Below are positions 10,944 through 21,879 of a stretch of 64,000 nucleotides of DNA, piece by piece. The translations under genes and the position numbers were made by a program. Source of the stretch: Owenia fusiformis (taxonomy: Eukaryota > Annelida > Polychaeta > Sabellida > Oweniidae). The notes under the pieces were generated by a model. The model was not told the DNA's origin and ran no database searches. It saw only the letters and a list, made by a program, of their open reading frames with translations. Where the stretch lies: positions 29,205,986 through 29,269,985 of the forward strand of contig CAIIXF020000004.1 of assembly GCA_903813345.2 (NCBI GenBank), in the 5' to 3' direction. How positions within the stretch are numbered: the stretch's first letter is position 1; each line of letters starts with the position of its first letter.

Positions 10944-11464
10944 GAATGATTATTTGGCCAACCATGACCCAATGTCAATGAATGACATACCATTTGAAAG
11001 AGAAGATATGTGGCTTTATGATAACTTAAATGAAATCGCTGCTGCTATCACTAGTTTTATGCTTTGCCGAGATTACTGCTTGTTGCATTTTTTTGATACA
11101 CCCTGTATAGTATAAGAAATGCTCACTAGCTTTAGAAAGAGGAAATTGTCCTTTTTAGGTACAGCTATTTGTAATAAATGCCTGATGGCCTGTTTAGTGA
11201 AAGCAGATTCTCATATTATATTAGCTAGTTGCTATCTTACCTTGGTTCTGCTTTGTTTGAGGGAAGTAGGTTTGGAGATTTGTGTAGAAGACTGATCAGT
11301 GCATGGCTGTAACAGAAATTAAAGTGTTATGCTGTTCTTCCGACAAGATACACTTGTGCAATCAATTATGTCATCTGTATTTATCCAATGGACAAGGGGT
11401 TTACTTAAAGAGCCAGTAGAATTCAAATTGCATCAGATAAGTTCCATCATTCATCTGACACCAG
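10944..11464. repeat. 521-bp direct repeat, first copy
   Basis: From GAATGATTATTTGGCCAACC to CATCTGACACCAG this segment matches 12072-12592, also 521 bases, with a handful of substitutions. A plus-strand frame across the start (DMWLYDNLNEIAAAITSF, ending FFDTPCIV) stays open in both copies. I do not recognise it. Confidence 0.9.
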
Positions 11465-12071
11465 AGAATGTTGCAATATTTTTCTGGTTGCCAAAAGCTA
11501 TGCAATAACACAAAAGTTGCAAAAAGTTGCCAAATTGACTTAAAATCCTTGATTTGTCCATTAAACTTGTAGATTTTAGCGGGTAAAGATAGAAATTGGT
11601 AACTAGAAAAAATCAGTTTACCTTGGATATTTTTATATTGTGTGTACATGTTAAGTAAGTTTGTTTGATTCACCATTTTAGGTGATGTAATACATACTTC
11701 TCTTGTCTGTGCTTCTTCTTCTTGTTCACTTTCAACAATCACCTTAAATATAGCAAAATATACAAAAATTATATATTATTGTATCAAGTGCAGTTAAAAA
11801 ACAATATGTTTTATTCTTCAAAAAACCTCCAGGTTAATAAACAAAATAATATTAACTGTCTTAAAACTATTGATAAGGAACTTATTTCTCTCATCTCTTC
11901 TGTTTCTTTAACCTAAATATAGAAATATATACAAAATAGAGGTGTGACTTCAGTAATTTAGGAATCTAAAGAAGTTAACTCTACATGCGACTTACAGTAA
12001 ACTTTAGAATATGTTGTTACGTAAACTATCCTGAAATGCAGAGTGAAATACAAATGTAGCCTCTGGCTAAT
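11465..12071. other. Unique spacer between the 521-bp repeats
   Basis: No gene is recognised. A 113-codon minus-strand frame at 11401-11742 spans the repeat edge and looks like chance. Confidence 0.5.
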
Positions 12072-12592
12072 GAATGATTATTTGGCCAACCATGACCAAA
12101 TGTCAATGAATGACATACCATTGGAAAGAGGAGATATGTGGCTTTATGATAACTTAAATGAAATTGCTGCTGCTATCACTAGTTTTATTCTTTGCCGAGA
12201 TTACTGCTTGTTGCATTTTTTTGATACACCCTGTATAGTATAAGAAATGCTCACTAGCTTTAGAAAGAGGAAATTGTCCTTTTTAGGTACAGCTATTTGT
12301 AATAAATGCCTGATGGCCTGTTTAGTGAAAGCAGATTCTCATATTATATTAGCTAGTTGCTATCTTACCTTGGTTCTGCTTTGTTTGAGGGAGGTAGGTT
12401 TGGAGATTTGTGTAGAAGACTGATCAGTGCATGGCTGTAACAGAAATTAAAGTGTTATGCTGTTCTTCCGACAAGATACACTTGTGCAATCAATTATGTC
12501 ATCTGTATTTATCCAATGGACAAGGGGTTTACTTAAAAAGCCAGTAGAATTCAAATTGCATCAGATAAGTTCCATCATTCATCTGACACCAG
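12072..12592. repeat. 521-bp direct repeat, second copy
   Basis: This is the partner of 10944-11464. It holds the plus-strand frame 12043-12243, which shares DMWLYDNLNEIAAA with the first copy. Confidence 0.9.
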
Positions 12593-12600
12593 CAGGGCTG

Positions 12601-12953
12601 TCAACTTGTCAACTTGTCTACATGGGCTTTCTTTTTTTCCTTTTGTACTAAAGGTTGCAATTTTTGCTGTCTTAAAAAATCCCAGGGTTTATAAAAACAC
12701 ATTTTATTGTCACGATATGATGTCCTTGCATTGTCTAGCGCGGCCTTCCTTTCTTTCTCTGATAGTTCATTCAAAGATGTTTTATTTGTCCTCCACATTA
12801 GTGTTGCTTCTTGACATCTTTTTCGTCGCTTTCAGATATTCTACATGTAAAACAATTAAACTTATGATGAAATATGGAATTATTCTCCATAGATTCACTG
12901 TCACCATCTTCCAGTCCAAATTGGTGTGTACTTAAAAAATCAGGATTATCCAT
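12601..12953 (-). pseudogene. Coding-like relic of unknown family, Lys/Arg-rich
   Basis: The minus strand reads MDNPDFLSTHQFGLEDGD... (12953-12798). In an overlapping frame it reads RRKRCQEATLMWRTNKTSL, then SEKERKAALDNARTSYRDN, and ends KKAHVDKLTS at 12601. The helical, charged composition and lack of repeats argue for real protein descent. Two frames are needed, so the gene is either spliced here or broken. A diverged relative of the last part lies at about 21780-21870. I do not recognise the family. Confidence 0.35.
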
Positions 12954-12959
12954 AGTACT

Positions 12960-13790
12960 GTAGTACTATGACAGACAAAATCTGTCCTTGTACAAGTTGA
13001 ATATTGTATAGCATTTTGAAAATCTGCTCATTAATTGCAATATTTTTGTGTTATCCCATATTTTTACGATTAAACCCTCATTCTCAACCTTCATGGGTCC
13101 TTAAGACTTTTTTTTAACTGTTTGATCAGTTAATGCGGAATGAAGTCAGAAATGTATGATAACATACTCTATTTGTCCTGTGATATCGATATGTCTGTGA
13201 GAATTGTATATGGATCGTAAAATTGATTCTAAAGCACTTTTCATCCATAATTTTGATGTTCAAAAATGAATTATTATATTCCATTCATATGTTAAGGTGC
13301 TATGGAAGTTAACAGGAAATGACAAAACAGGAAGTGACATTTTTTTGCATTTTTAGACATTTTTTGAACAAAGATAACAGAGTTATGTTTTGACCTCCAG
13401 TCAATTTAACTAGTTCCAATTACCATTCACAGGTCCAGGATCACAATGTTCATGGTCAGAATGACCCTAAACATGATGAAATAACCTTTTCAGCCCTATG
13501 AAAATGTGACTGAAAAATAGCTAAAAGTAGGTGCTCAGGAAAGGTCAATGCTGCACAGAATCTTTTGATTTTTTCAGAAAATGTGCACATTATATTACTC
13601 TAAATGATACAATCTTGGAAAATTTGATATCATTCACAGAAAAAGAAAAAAAATGAAAAAACTGGTTTGAAAAGCGATCTATTTTCCTTTTCATGACCGC
13701 CATTTTTGTTTAAGAAAAATCTTTATTTTTAATCTAACTAAGCTTAACTAAGGTCTTTTTGAAATATTTGTTTAGTACTATCATATCAAA
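12960..13790. other. No recognisable feature
   Basis: A+T-rich sequence. I see only a small hairpin (CATAGTAC/GTACTATG near 12950-12970) and no convincing frame. Confidence 0.5.
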
Positions 13791-13796
13791 ACACAC

Positions 13797-13977
13797 CTGA
13801 CGCTGGAATTGAGCTGAGGAAGCGAACTTCACAAATCTCTACCTTCTCCTCCACAGTCGCTACATATTTGTCCCCTTCACATGCCCGAAAAAATGTTTCA
13901 ATAAACCTAGCAGTTGAAGAACAAACATATTTAATATGAGTGCCCTGCTTGACCTTGGGCCCTTGTACTAGGTTAAC
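13797..13977 (-). CDS. Exon-like segment of unknown gene (copy at 56514-56695)
   Basis: A 181-bp minus-strand segment with an AG acceptor before TACAAGGG and a donor-like CAG|GTGTGT at its end encodes QGPKVKQGTHIKYVCSSTAR, then FIETFFRACEGDKYVATVEE and KVEICEVRFLSSIPASG. The copy at 56514-56695 is alike over about 257 bp but lies in different surroundings, and its acceptor is CCCAG. In both, homology stops just before the exon's 5' end. The protein-like sequence held in two places suggests a domain carried by a repeat. Family unknown. Confidence 0.45.
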
Positions 13978-14506
13978 AACATGATTATTAGTTTATCTGA
14001 GTTCTACATCAACTTTAAGAGTCAAGTTAACTCCAAGGTCAAAAGTCAATATTTTGATATCTATCAAATATGAAAAAATCACACAAATCAACATAATTGG
14101 TATAAATGCAGATTATTTAAATATGGCCGTATGCGTCTGAATACATATAATATGAATATGTTCAGTTGTATCAGTTGTATATTCTGGTAGATACGATACA
14201 GACGAAGGAATACCTCATTTTTTTTAATAGTAAGACATCATATTTTAATAGTAAGACATCATATTTAAAATAACACAGAATAAAAGTTACAAAAATACAT
14301 CTATGTATTGCAAACCCTAGCTTCAATGTCATGTTCACTGACACCACTGACACTGACACCACTGACACCAGCTTCAATATCTTCAACTTGGACTTCTTTC
14401 TTTTCATTTGCTGGTTCATCTGCTGGTTCAGAGTGCACCTGAGAAGAAAATACAGTACATAAAATAGTTTAAGTGTCTAGTTAACACCTCTTTATAGCGA
14501 ACATAA

Positions 14507-14650
14507 GGGTTATTACTGGGAGGTTTTGGATATGGGGTTTATCCAGAGGCAGATATGCATATCTACCTGAGGGACTGTAGGGACTGAGGGTAGATGTGCA
14601 TATCTCACAAGGGATGAACCCAATATCCAAACCGACCGTACATAACTGCT
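14507..14650. mobile_element. Foldback MITE of about 140 bp
   Basis: The left arm (AGGGTTATTACTGGGAGGTT and on to GATATGCATATCTACC) and the right arm (GGTAGATGTGCATATCTC to GACCGTACATAACTGC) are imperfect inverted repeats around a loop near 14577. A single arm of the same family sits at 2888-2932 and 57590-57625. It interrupts a tandem array whose units lie at 14483-14502 and again from 14968. It has no coding capacity. Confidence 0.5.
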
Positions 14651-14654
14651 TTAT

Positions 14655-14966
14655 CCTATACCAAGTAGAGTTTTCTAATTTTCTTTCAATTTTTTTTATT
14701 TTTTTAATTTTTTCACATTTTTCAATTTTGCTATTTTCTTTTATTTTTTGATTTTTTTTTTTTGATTTTTTTCAATTTTTTCACATTTTTATTTTTTTTG
14801 ATTTTTCTTATTTTTTCAAATTTTTTTTTTCGAAGCGGGAAGATATGCCCTGGAGCGGGAGATATGGCGGGAGATATGGAGGTTCAGGATATGGAAACCT
14901 TAAAATCAGGATACGGGATATATCTTACCAACTTATCTCCCTAAAACTCTACTTGGCATAGGATAA
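14655..14966. repeat. T-rich insert bounded by 23-bp inverted repeats
   Basis: ATCCTATACCAAGTAGAGTT at the left is matched inverted by AACTCTACTTGGCATAGGAT at the right. Between them lie about 160 bases of T-runs and then purine-rich GGGAGATATGG repeats. It may be a second small non-autonomous element next to the MITE. No target duplication is clear. Confidence 0.45.
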
Positions 14967-14967
14967 A

Positions 14968-15250
14968 CCTCTTTATAGCGAACACCTCTTTGTAGCGAAC
15001 ACCTCTTTGTAGCGAACACCTCTTTGTAGCGAACACCTCTTTGTAGCGAATACCTCTTTGTAGCGAATACCAGTGCCTAGTGAACACCTCTCTATAGTGA
15101 ACATCTGTGTGTCTGCTGAACATATGTGTGTCTAGTTAACACCACTTTATAGTGAACACCTCTCTATAGTGAGCATCCGTGTGTCTTTATAGTGAACACC
15201 AGTGTTTATTGAACACCAGTGTTTATTGAACACCTCTCTATAGTGATCAT
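14968..15250. repeat. 18-bp minisatellite CACCTCTTTGTAGCGAA, degrading rightward
   Basis: Five to six good units (ACACCTCTTTGTAGCGA) at 14968-15066 are followed by diverged units with CTATAGTGAACA to about 15250. One more unit at 14483-14502 lies left of the MITE, so the array was split. Confidence 0.8.
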
Positions 15251-15289
15251 TCAAATTAACGGTTAACGAAATCAGTTGGACGAGATTGA

Positions 15290-16277
15290 GATTGAATAAA
15301 AGGCCAACAGATCAGAATGTGCCAACGGTTGAATTACGCTTGTATTGTCGTCTGAAGTAGTTTTTAAGGCTGCCGATTTCCAATTTTTGATGAAGAGTTT
15401 AGAACTCAGAAATATTTGCAGCGCCTTCAATAAAGTGGAAGGCGACACATTAAGGTGCCTGGTGGCATCGCATTTCTCCTGTTGATTCGTGCATAGTCAT
15501 ATAGTGCCTCGAGAGTGCTTACTAAAGAGTGAATATCAGGTGTATTGCTAATATGTTTGACGAACTCATGTTGTGTGCCAGAGCTGCAAAGGTTCCTAAT
15601 TTCACTGATAATATCTGATTCAGTTTGTGTTACATGGGGAGGCTGAGACTCATTGCACCACCTGAAATAAAGTCTTAAGAATCATCGTCATCGGAATCAA
15701 TTTTCAGAGCTGGGTCGATCTAACAGTTGGGGGTGGCATTTTAGTAAATAATCATTGATGTTAACTGCAGAGGAAATGCAGAAAGATGTCACTGTGTAAG
15801 ATTGAAGCAAGTGCTGTACAAATTTAGCTGTAGTTTGAATTCAGCAATGTATAATCCTTCACTCGCTTGGTATTTGTGGTATAATCGTTCAATGACTCAG
15901 ATACTGTATCAGTAAAGGAAACTTATGTGTGTTCGTGTACTCATATCCAAAATGATAAATCAGAAATAAGATCTCCACAGCCAATGTAATATCCAAGCTT
16001 AAAACATGTTCGATTTACAATGACGTTGCTTGAAGAAAATAATATTTATCCACCTGTTTTGGACAGTAACGAAGCAAATGCAGTTCCAAAATGACAGTCG
16101 GAGTATAGGCTATTACATACTCTATCAATGAGTTGTTTTGAAGAGTCCATACAATGATTAGGGTCAGCCTTAATCAAAAAATCCTTCAGATTTATTGGAG
16201 CTCTGAAAAGTGAACATCCGCCATCTTGCCTTTGAACTTTTTCTCTAGCTTGTTAAGCTTGTCCATGATCTGGCAAT
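15290..16277 (-). pseudogene. Broken multi-part gene of unknown family
   Basis: Several protein-like minus-strand frames lie in order. After a TTTTTCAG acceptor, CQIMDKLNKLEKKFKGK (from 16277). Then GGCSLFRAPINLKDFLIKAD, to a stop at 16046. Then IERLYHKYQASEGLYIAEFK (about 15890), with a stop before HLSAFPLQ. After another TTATTTCAG acceptor at 15661, ESQPPHVTQTESDIISEIRN and LVSTLEALYDYARINRRN, continuing in another frame as HLNVSPSTLLKALQIFLSSK. At least three frame changes or stops separate the pieces. I do not recognise the family; a decayed transposon or host gene is equally possible. Confidence 0.4.
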
Positions 16278-16693
16278 CTGAAAAACAACATTTTTATTTT
16301 AGACTATTGATCATAGGATTTTTATCAAACATTTTTAGGAAGGGTTGGATAAGAAACCAAGGCAATAATCACATCAATTAATAAATCTTATGTATAGTAG
16401 TCTTGTACATTGCATAATAAGGAGCTTTTTAAAATTCTGACTTTGGCATGCTTTTGAAAATAAAATTCCATTTTAAAAATAATTGTTATGTCCGGGACCA
16501 TTATTTATTTATCAAAAGGTTGAAAACTTCTTCAAAAGAGGAGGGATTGGAGTCCAGTTTTGAAGACTACAATTTTTGGTGATATGTGGCTTTAACATTT
16601 TCATATTTTGATACCAATCCACTTTTTAGAAGTTATTCACATAGTGTCGAAGAAACTTATGAAATATTCAAATTGAGAAAAAGATGACAATGT

Positions 16694-17507
16694 CACGCGG
16701 TTCTAACTCACAGGGGCGTATCGAAACCAAAATGCCCTGTTAATTTGAATTTCAAATCTACCCTGTCTTTGGAAAATCAATGATTGTGAGTCCCACACTA
16801 CACCGTTTTTCTTCAAACTTAATCCATTAAACCTTCACAGAAATACCTTTCAGTCGAGACATTGCTTTTGTATACAAAGACCCTCATTTTAGCATTCTTT
16901 TGGTCCCCAGATGTGAGAAGTTGCAATCATCAGAGATTTCAACCACAATCCTTGACATCTCGTCAGTTCTTCTATCACTCTCCTCCATTTTCTGCGCAAC
17001 TGTTCGAAATTGACCAAAACGCCCCCTTGTCTTCCAAAACGCCCCGCAGAGTCTATGACTACAAGCATGTAGTTTCAAGGTGTATAGATCCAACTTTTGA
17101 AGAGAATTGCTGTGTTTCATGTAATAAACATGTTGATGCAGCGATGGAGGGTTGTTAGGGATTCCTTGTGCAGAATATGGGGGAGAGTGATAGAAGAACT
17201 GGCGAGATGTCAAGAATTGCTGCGTTTAATTTAATAAATATGTTGATGCAGAGATGGAGGGTTGTCATGGGAGTCCTTGTGCAAAATATAGGGGAGAATA
17301 ATAAAAAGAACTGGCGATATATCGAGGCAATGTCTTGAGTGAAAGGTATTTCTGTGAAGGTTTTAATGGAACAAGTTTGAAGAAAAACTGTGTACTGTGA
17401 GACTCACAATCATTGATTTTCCAAAGAAAGGGTAGGTTTAAAATTCAAATTAACAGTTTTGCAGGGCGTTTTGGTTTCGATACGCCCCAGTGAGTTAGTA
17501 TCGCGTG
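16694..17507. mobile_element. 814-bp foldback DNA element, CAC ends, 5-bp target duplication
   Basis: The left end CACGCGGTTCTAACTCAC and the right end (reverse complement) CACGCGATACTAACTCAC start inverted repeats of about 300 bases, through GGGGCGTATCGAAACCAAAA. AATGT flanks both sides (16689-16693, 17508-17512). The right half contains two copies of a segment of about 105 bases (anchor ATGTTGATGCAG). No transposase is seen, and frames on both strands merely mirror each other (TSRQFFYHSPP both ways). CAC ends with a 5-bp duplication recall Transib/ProtoRAG-type elements, but the heptamer CACGCGR is not their usual CACWATG, so the family is open. Confidence 0.75.
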
Positions 17508-18800
17508 AATGTGGGGGTTTGGAAAATTCTTTAGATATTTTATTTATATGAAATTGAAGAACTTTGCAATCTCCCTAATGGTAATGTGGAGCAAGTGAAA
17601 ATTCTAATACATTGTACAATTATTATGCAATTAAAACTAAATGTGAAAGAATAACCACAATTGTCAGTTTGTACCAAAAAATCATAAAATCAATATGTTG
17701 AAATTACAGATCAGTCTAAATCCGATGACCCAACATTTTCTAGGTGCAATAAAGAAAGACTACTAGAGGTTACTAGCAATGTATGAGACTGTGCTTGCTG
17801 GAAAGGCTGTAAAGTATGGTTTCATATGTTCAGTCAAAATTAAAACAAACATATATTTGGAAAACAAGAAAACTCATTGAAAAAATTTTCAGAATTTTTT
17901 TTCACTAAATATTCTCAATTTTCATACATTTTACAAAACATTCTCACCAAACTTTTCTAGGCACATAAGTGCACTTTTTGTGCAAAACTGGAAGATGTAG
18001 ACAGTGTGGGGAAAGAGAGTAACTGTTCAAAAAATAACATGTGACTCAGTTGAGGAATGCAGCAAAATTCTGACCATGCACCCTGGCCTTAAAACTGATA
18101 CCCTTGGTGAAGCCAAGCCATCTATGTTCAATTGATTGACAGTTACATTGATTGACAGTTCCATTGATGCTTAATTTTGAAGGCTGGGTTGAGACAAATT
18201 CATGTATTACAAGTGCCAATTGCCTCAACTATTCACTGTTTCTATCTACAGGTACCAGTTTTTATGTTCGGTAATTTGCATATCTGAAACGATAGTCTCT
18301 AAACCTCTCTTGACGTTTTGTGTCTCTCGTGGATCTTCAGAGTCGGACATCTGGTTCGGATGTTGCCATTATGGGTGTGAAGTGTGAATTAAAACCGTTT
18401 TAAAACTGCTTCAAACCTGGAAGCAGATGTCAATGGTAGTTAGGAATGACGTGAAAGTAAATGTAAAAATGTAAATGTATTGATAGTTCAAAATTAATGT
18501 AAAGGTGAACTGTTACAAATATAGAACACTAAACTTTGCAGACTATTTGATGAAAATACAAAGTGAAAAAACATTATTGAACGAAATGATAAAGTGACCT
18601 GGTAATTAAAGTTTTACAGTGTGTAAACTGCAATTTATGAAACAGTTGCCATTTTGATTTTTTTTCTGTTGCATAAAACTACTGTATTCATCAATTTACT
18701 ATGAAAGTACATCTTTCCAACATCTGAGTTTATCCCTCCCCGAAAATTAAAATCAAATTGTAAGATCATTAACTTAGTCACTGTGCAATTGTGAAGTCTC
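17508..18800. other. No recognised gene
   Basis: Mostly A+T-rich. A minus-strand frame near 18345 starts MSDSEDPRETQNVKRG and stays open about 35 codons to TAG near 18250. It could be a first exon but has no support beyond composition. Confidence 0.4.
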
Positions 18801-18805
18801 AATCC

Positions 18806-18915
18806 CTTCCATGATGGGTTCAGACTCCATCCCTTCCATGATGGGTTCAGACTCCATCCCTTCCATGATGGGTTCAGACTCCATCCCTTCCATGATGGGT
18901 TCAGACTCCATCTCA
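18806..18915. repeat. 27-28-bp minisatellite, four units (MESEPIMEG on the minus strand)
   Basis: Four near-identical units beginning TCCCTTCCATGATGGGTTCA. On the minus strand each unit can read MESEPIMEG. Two longer, diverged relatives (AGCCTTGATACTCTCTGGTG) at 18940-19020 lie inside the next feature, so the array may have grown from a coding repeat. Confidence 0.85.
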
Positions 18916-19097
18916 CCCGATGATTGCCTCTTTCCCTCCCATGGTGCGTTCAGCCTTGATACTCTCTGGTGTTGCCTCCTTCCCTGGCATGGCGGGTTCA
19001 GCTCTGATACTCGCTGGTGTTGCCTTCCAACAACATGGGTCAGGACCATATGGCTCTTTAATCCATTTAGCGACGACAGGAGGAACATTGGTGCAGT
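18913..19097 (-). CDS. Exon-like segment ending in a repeat-rich tail, unknown gene
   Basis: A TATATTCAG acceptor at 19098-19100 is followed by a minus-strand frame reading CTNVPPVVAKWIKEPYGPDP. Two related repeats follow (KATPASIRAEPAMPGKE and EATPESIKAERTMGGKE), with a stop at 18913. The adjoining minisatellite continues the same repeat in another frame. The acceptor and the compact hydrophobic start argue for an exon. Family unknown. Confidence 0.4.
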
Positions 19098-19469
19098 CTG
19101 AATATAGGAAGTTTTTTTACAAATACATTGAATAATATCAACCATGTTGCTTATATTAATGATTTTAATACATTTTGGATATGAGAAGAAAGTGTAGGTT
19201 TACATTACGTATGTATTAGCAAATAGTTACATTAAGATTTCTGTGAGGAGGTGGATGTTAACAAAATGTCTGACCCATTTGGATTAAAGTGATGACCATC
19301 CCTTGCAAAGCCTTCCGTTATTGAATTAGCATTCCAGAAAAGATAAAAATTTGAAATGAAATGGACACTCCCAGGAAATTTAACCTCAGTTTTTCAGAGT
19401 GAATTCAGTCTTGACGATACTTTATTTTGGAGTTCTATCTCTTAGTCTTTTGAAAAGCCATATGAGTCC

Positions 19470-20398
19470 TCCCCCTAGGTACTTGGTCTGAAATGTACAT
19501 TTTCAAGGCTGGATTGAGAGCTTTTTTTACACCTTGAGCCATGTCTTCAAAAATGTTATGAGGGTCAGTAAAGTTTGAAATATCATTTGTTCCAGCGTGA
19601 TGTACTAGGACTAGTATTAGTAGGCTACCAACTCTCAGAGAATTATAAAAGGCCTACCTATATGAGAAAAACAAGCGCTATAAGATATCTATTATATGTA
19701 AACACGTTTTTGTCAGTTACAGCTGGAAACAAGAAACCCTGTGGTAAATTATTTCAAACCAGTCCTATGGATTCTGTAGGAATATATAAGCACAAATGCC
19801 AAAAGGGAAGGGTGACTAAAAACTTTAAGGAAACCCAACGGGAAGCGGGAAAGAAAGAAAAAGTGAAAACTTGCAGTTCATTTTATTGTTTGAAAATAAT
19901 AGTTTGCAAAATTAGTTTTTTATTGTCTTACCTTACGAATGCTGTGAGAGATACTGTGGTACCATTCATCCTGACAGTTTTACAAATTTTGAAAAATAGG
20001 AGTAGATAGATCTTTTCCATGACACGCCAGGCACCCTCCTCCGTTAGTTCCACAAGTTGGATCTCTGCTCTCCCATGTTAGCTTCCTTGCTGTCTTTGCC
20101 CTTGCCTTTCCATGTTTTTACCTTATACTAATTACCTATACCTAACGTAGTTTGTTATTGCACATACAGTTAGGGATATGTACACATATATTTTTATTAT
20201 GCTATCTTAACCTCCCTATTATCTAGTAAATTTTAACCTATTTACCGATAGTCACTGTACAACTGGCTGTATACCAGCTTTTAGACAAAGCTCACACACT
20301 GTATGTGACAAACAATTACAGCTAATGTTTCTCTTAAGTTTTGATTTTGTTTCATCATTAATAATATACTTGCAGTCAGAGCAGAACAAACCAATTTC
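19470..20398 (-). pseudogene. PHD-finger and SGNH-esterase relic, CR1-type ORF1-like
   Basis: On the minus strand, Cys-rich pieces come first: IGLFCSDCKYIINDETK with CNCLSHTVCELCLKAG (20398-20259), then PTCGTNGGGCLACHGKD (about 20060) and, after an in-frame stop, NCQDEWYH, which resembles a PHD finger. Further down, LILVLVHHAGTNDISNFTD and KMYISDQVPRG (19632-19470) show the GxND block of SGNH/GDSL esterases. PHD plus esterase in this order is the known layout of ORF1 in some CR1-like LINEs. Stops and a GTAAG donor-like site lie between the pieces, so it is decayed or spliced. A 144-codon plus-strand frame at 19575-20009 overlaps it and is probably chance. Confidence 0.45.
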
Positions 20399-20953
20399 AA
20401 AGATTTCTTATCAAAATGATAATTTTAAAAATAATTATCCCAGATTGTGACATTATTCCCCTCTTAATAAAAAACATCCTTGCATCAGTAACATAACACT
20501 TCTTTTTATATACATACCATATGCATTGAGAATTTATTGAAAAGTTGTATTGTAATTGTAATGCTTGCCATCCATGACAGCAGACAGAGACCCTATTAAC
20601 GCTCAATCTACTATCTCTAAATCGTTTTCCAATGATGCCAAGGAACATCATTGATGTATGAAATGCTCCCAAGCAAAGAATCCATCCTTCACAATTCAGG
20701 TATTGTGGGTATTTTCAACCAAAAAACCTGTTGAGTTTTAGCATATATTGCTTGGTCACCTACATAAGACCGTCATCGATGCCTAGTTTGTTGCAGAGGT
20801 TAAGAGAGAAGAGTGATTTTTCAAAATTCACGATCATACTATTATGAACTTGCCTTTCCCTATCCACATTCTTGTTGGATCAAAAATCTTCTTAGTTCAC
20901 ATCCCTTGTGCTTCACATTTTTACATCACTTGAATTTTTTTGCTGGCTTTGTC

Positions 20954-21337
20954 CACACTCCCTCGAGTATGTTTACTTGTTGTTTTAAATCTGAAAATAA
21001 AATAAATAAAAATAAATAAAAAATAAATCTGAAATTTCAAATCTATGGATGATGATCAATCATTACATATAACACATAACACATGATCATTTGAGAGACA
21101 AACAAACTGTGTTAAAAGCAGTGTGTATCATTAATATGTGTATTTCTCATATTTTTACCAAATTATGCTCAAACGAGAGTTCCCTGTCAAGCAAGGAAGT
21201 TCCATTGTTGCATGTAATTTCATAGCCATTTCATAAATTCTCTTGTCCGCCCCATACATGATTTCCACTTCAGAACTGAAAAGTAAGAATGGACATAGTG
21301 TTGAACTAGATTCTGAAAGCTATTTAAATGAAAACAA
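20954..21337. repeat. Dispersed repeat, copy 2 (partner 1-375)
   Basis: Same orientation as copy 1 and high identity. It has an AAATAA-rich insertion at about 20995-21025 and lacks about 30 bases near 21243. After the repeat, 21338-21880 shows no gene, only a diverged relative of 12620-12690 at about 21780-21870. Confidence 0.8.
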
Positions 21338-21879
21338 TGTGAACAAACCTTTAGGCTAGTTAAAAGCAACATTAGAATAACAGTTACATTTTTACAATTT
21401 ACAATATTTGTCATGCCAGTCTTCGTCACATCAGTTTCTATCGTTGGCGCTCAGATTGGATTTTAGAAAATAATTTTACTTAAGCTCAACAAGATCATGT
21501 GCTAGTAAAGATTGTAAAGTCTCTCATGATGTTTGATGTTGTAACAGTTGCATTTTCATTGAGAATCAGTTTTTTACAGGTTTTGAAACATTATCTCCTC
21601 ATCATATTTTGTTGTTAAGAATAAGTCTTTTTGGCCATCTGATTTTAAAAACATGCTTTTGGAATTTGAATTGAATATTAATGGGGTTTTTCCCTCTATA
21701 CATTTGGTGCATCTAGAGTCCACACTCCACCTACCTTAGTTATTTCATTTGTAAGATTGATTGTCTTTAAACATTTTTTTGTCTTCATGGGCTTTCTTTT
21801 TTTTGCTTTTGTATTAAACGTTGCACTTTTTGCTGTCTTACCTCCTTCCTTACTGAGGGTTTTTGGGGATTTTATCAAT

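Noticed and set aside
10944-12592. 521-bp direct repeats as possible long terminal repeats
   Set aside because: The 607-bp spacer holds no element gene, no short flanking duplication is evident, and the repeats do not start and end as TG...CA.
14762-14944. Plus-strand frame rich in Phe
   Set aside because: Translation of T-runs between inverted repeats.
16862-17213. Two frames on opposite strands sharing TSRQFFYHSPP
   Set aside because: They are the two arms of the foldback element read from each side.
19575-20009. 144-codon plus-strand frame
   Set aside because: No recognisable motifs; it overlaps the better supported PHD-esterase relic on the other strand.
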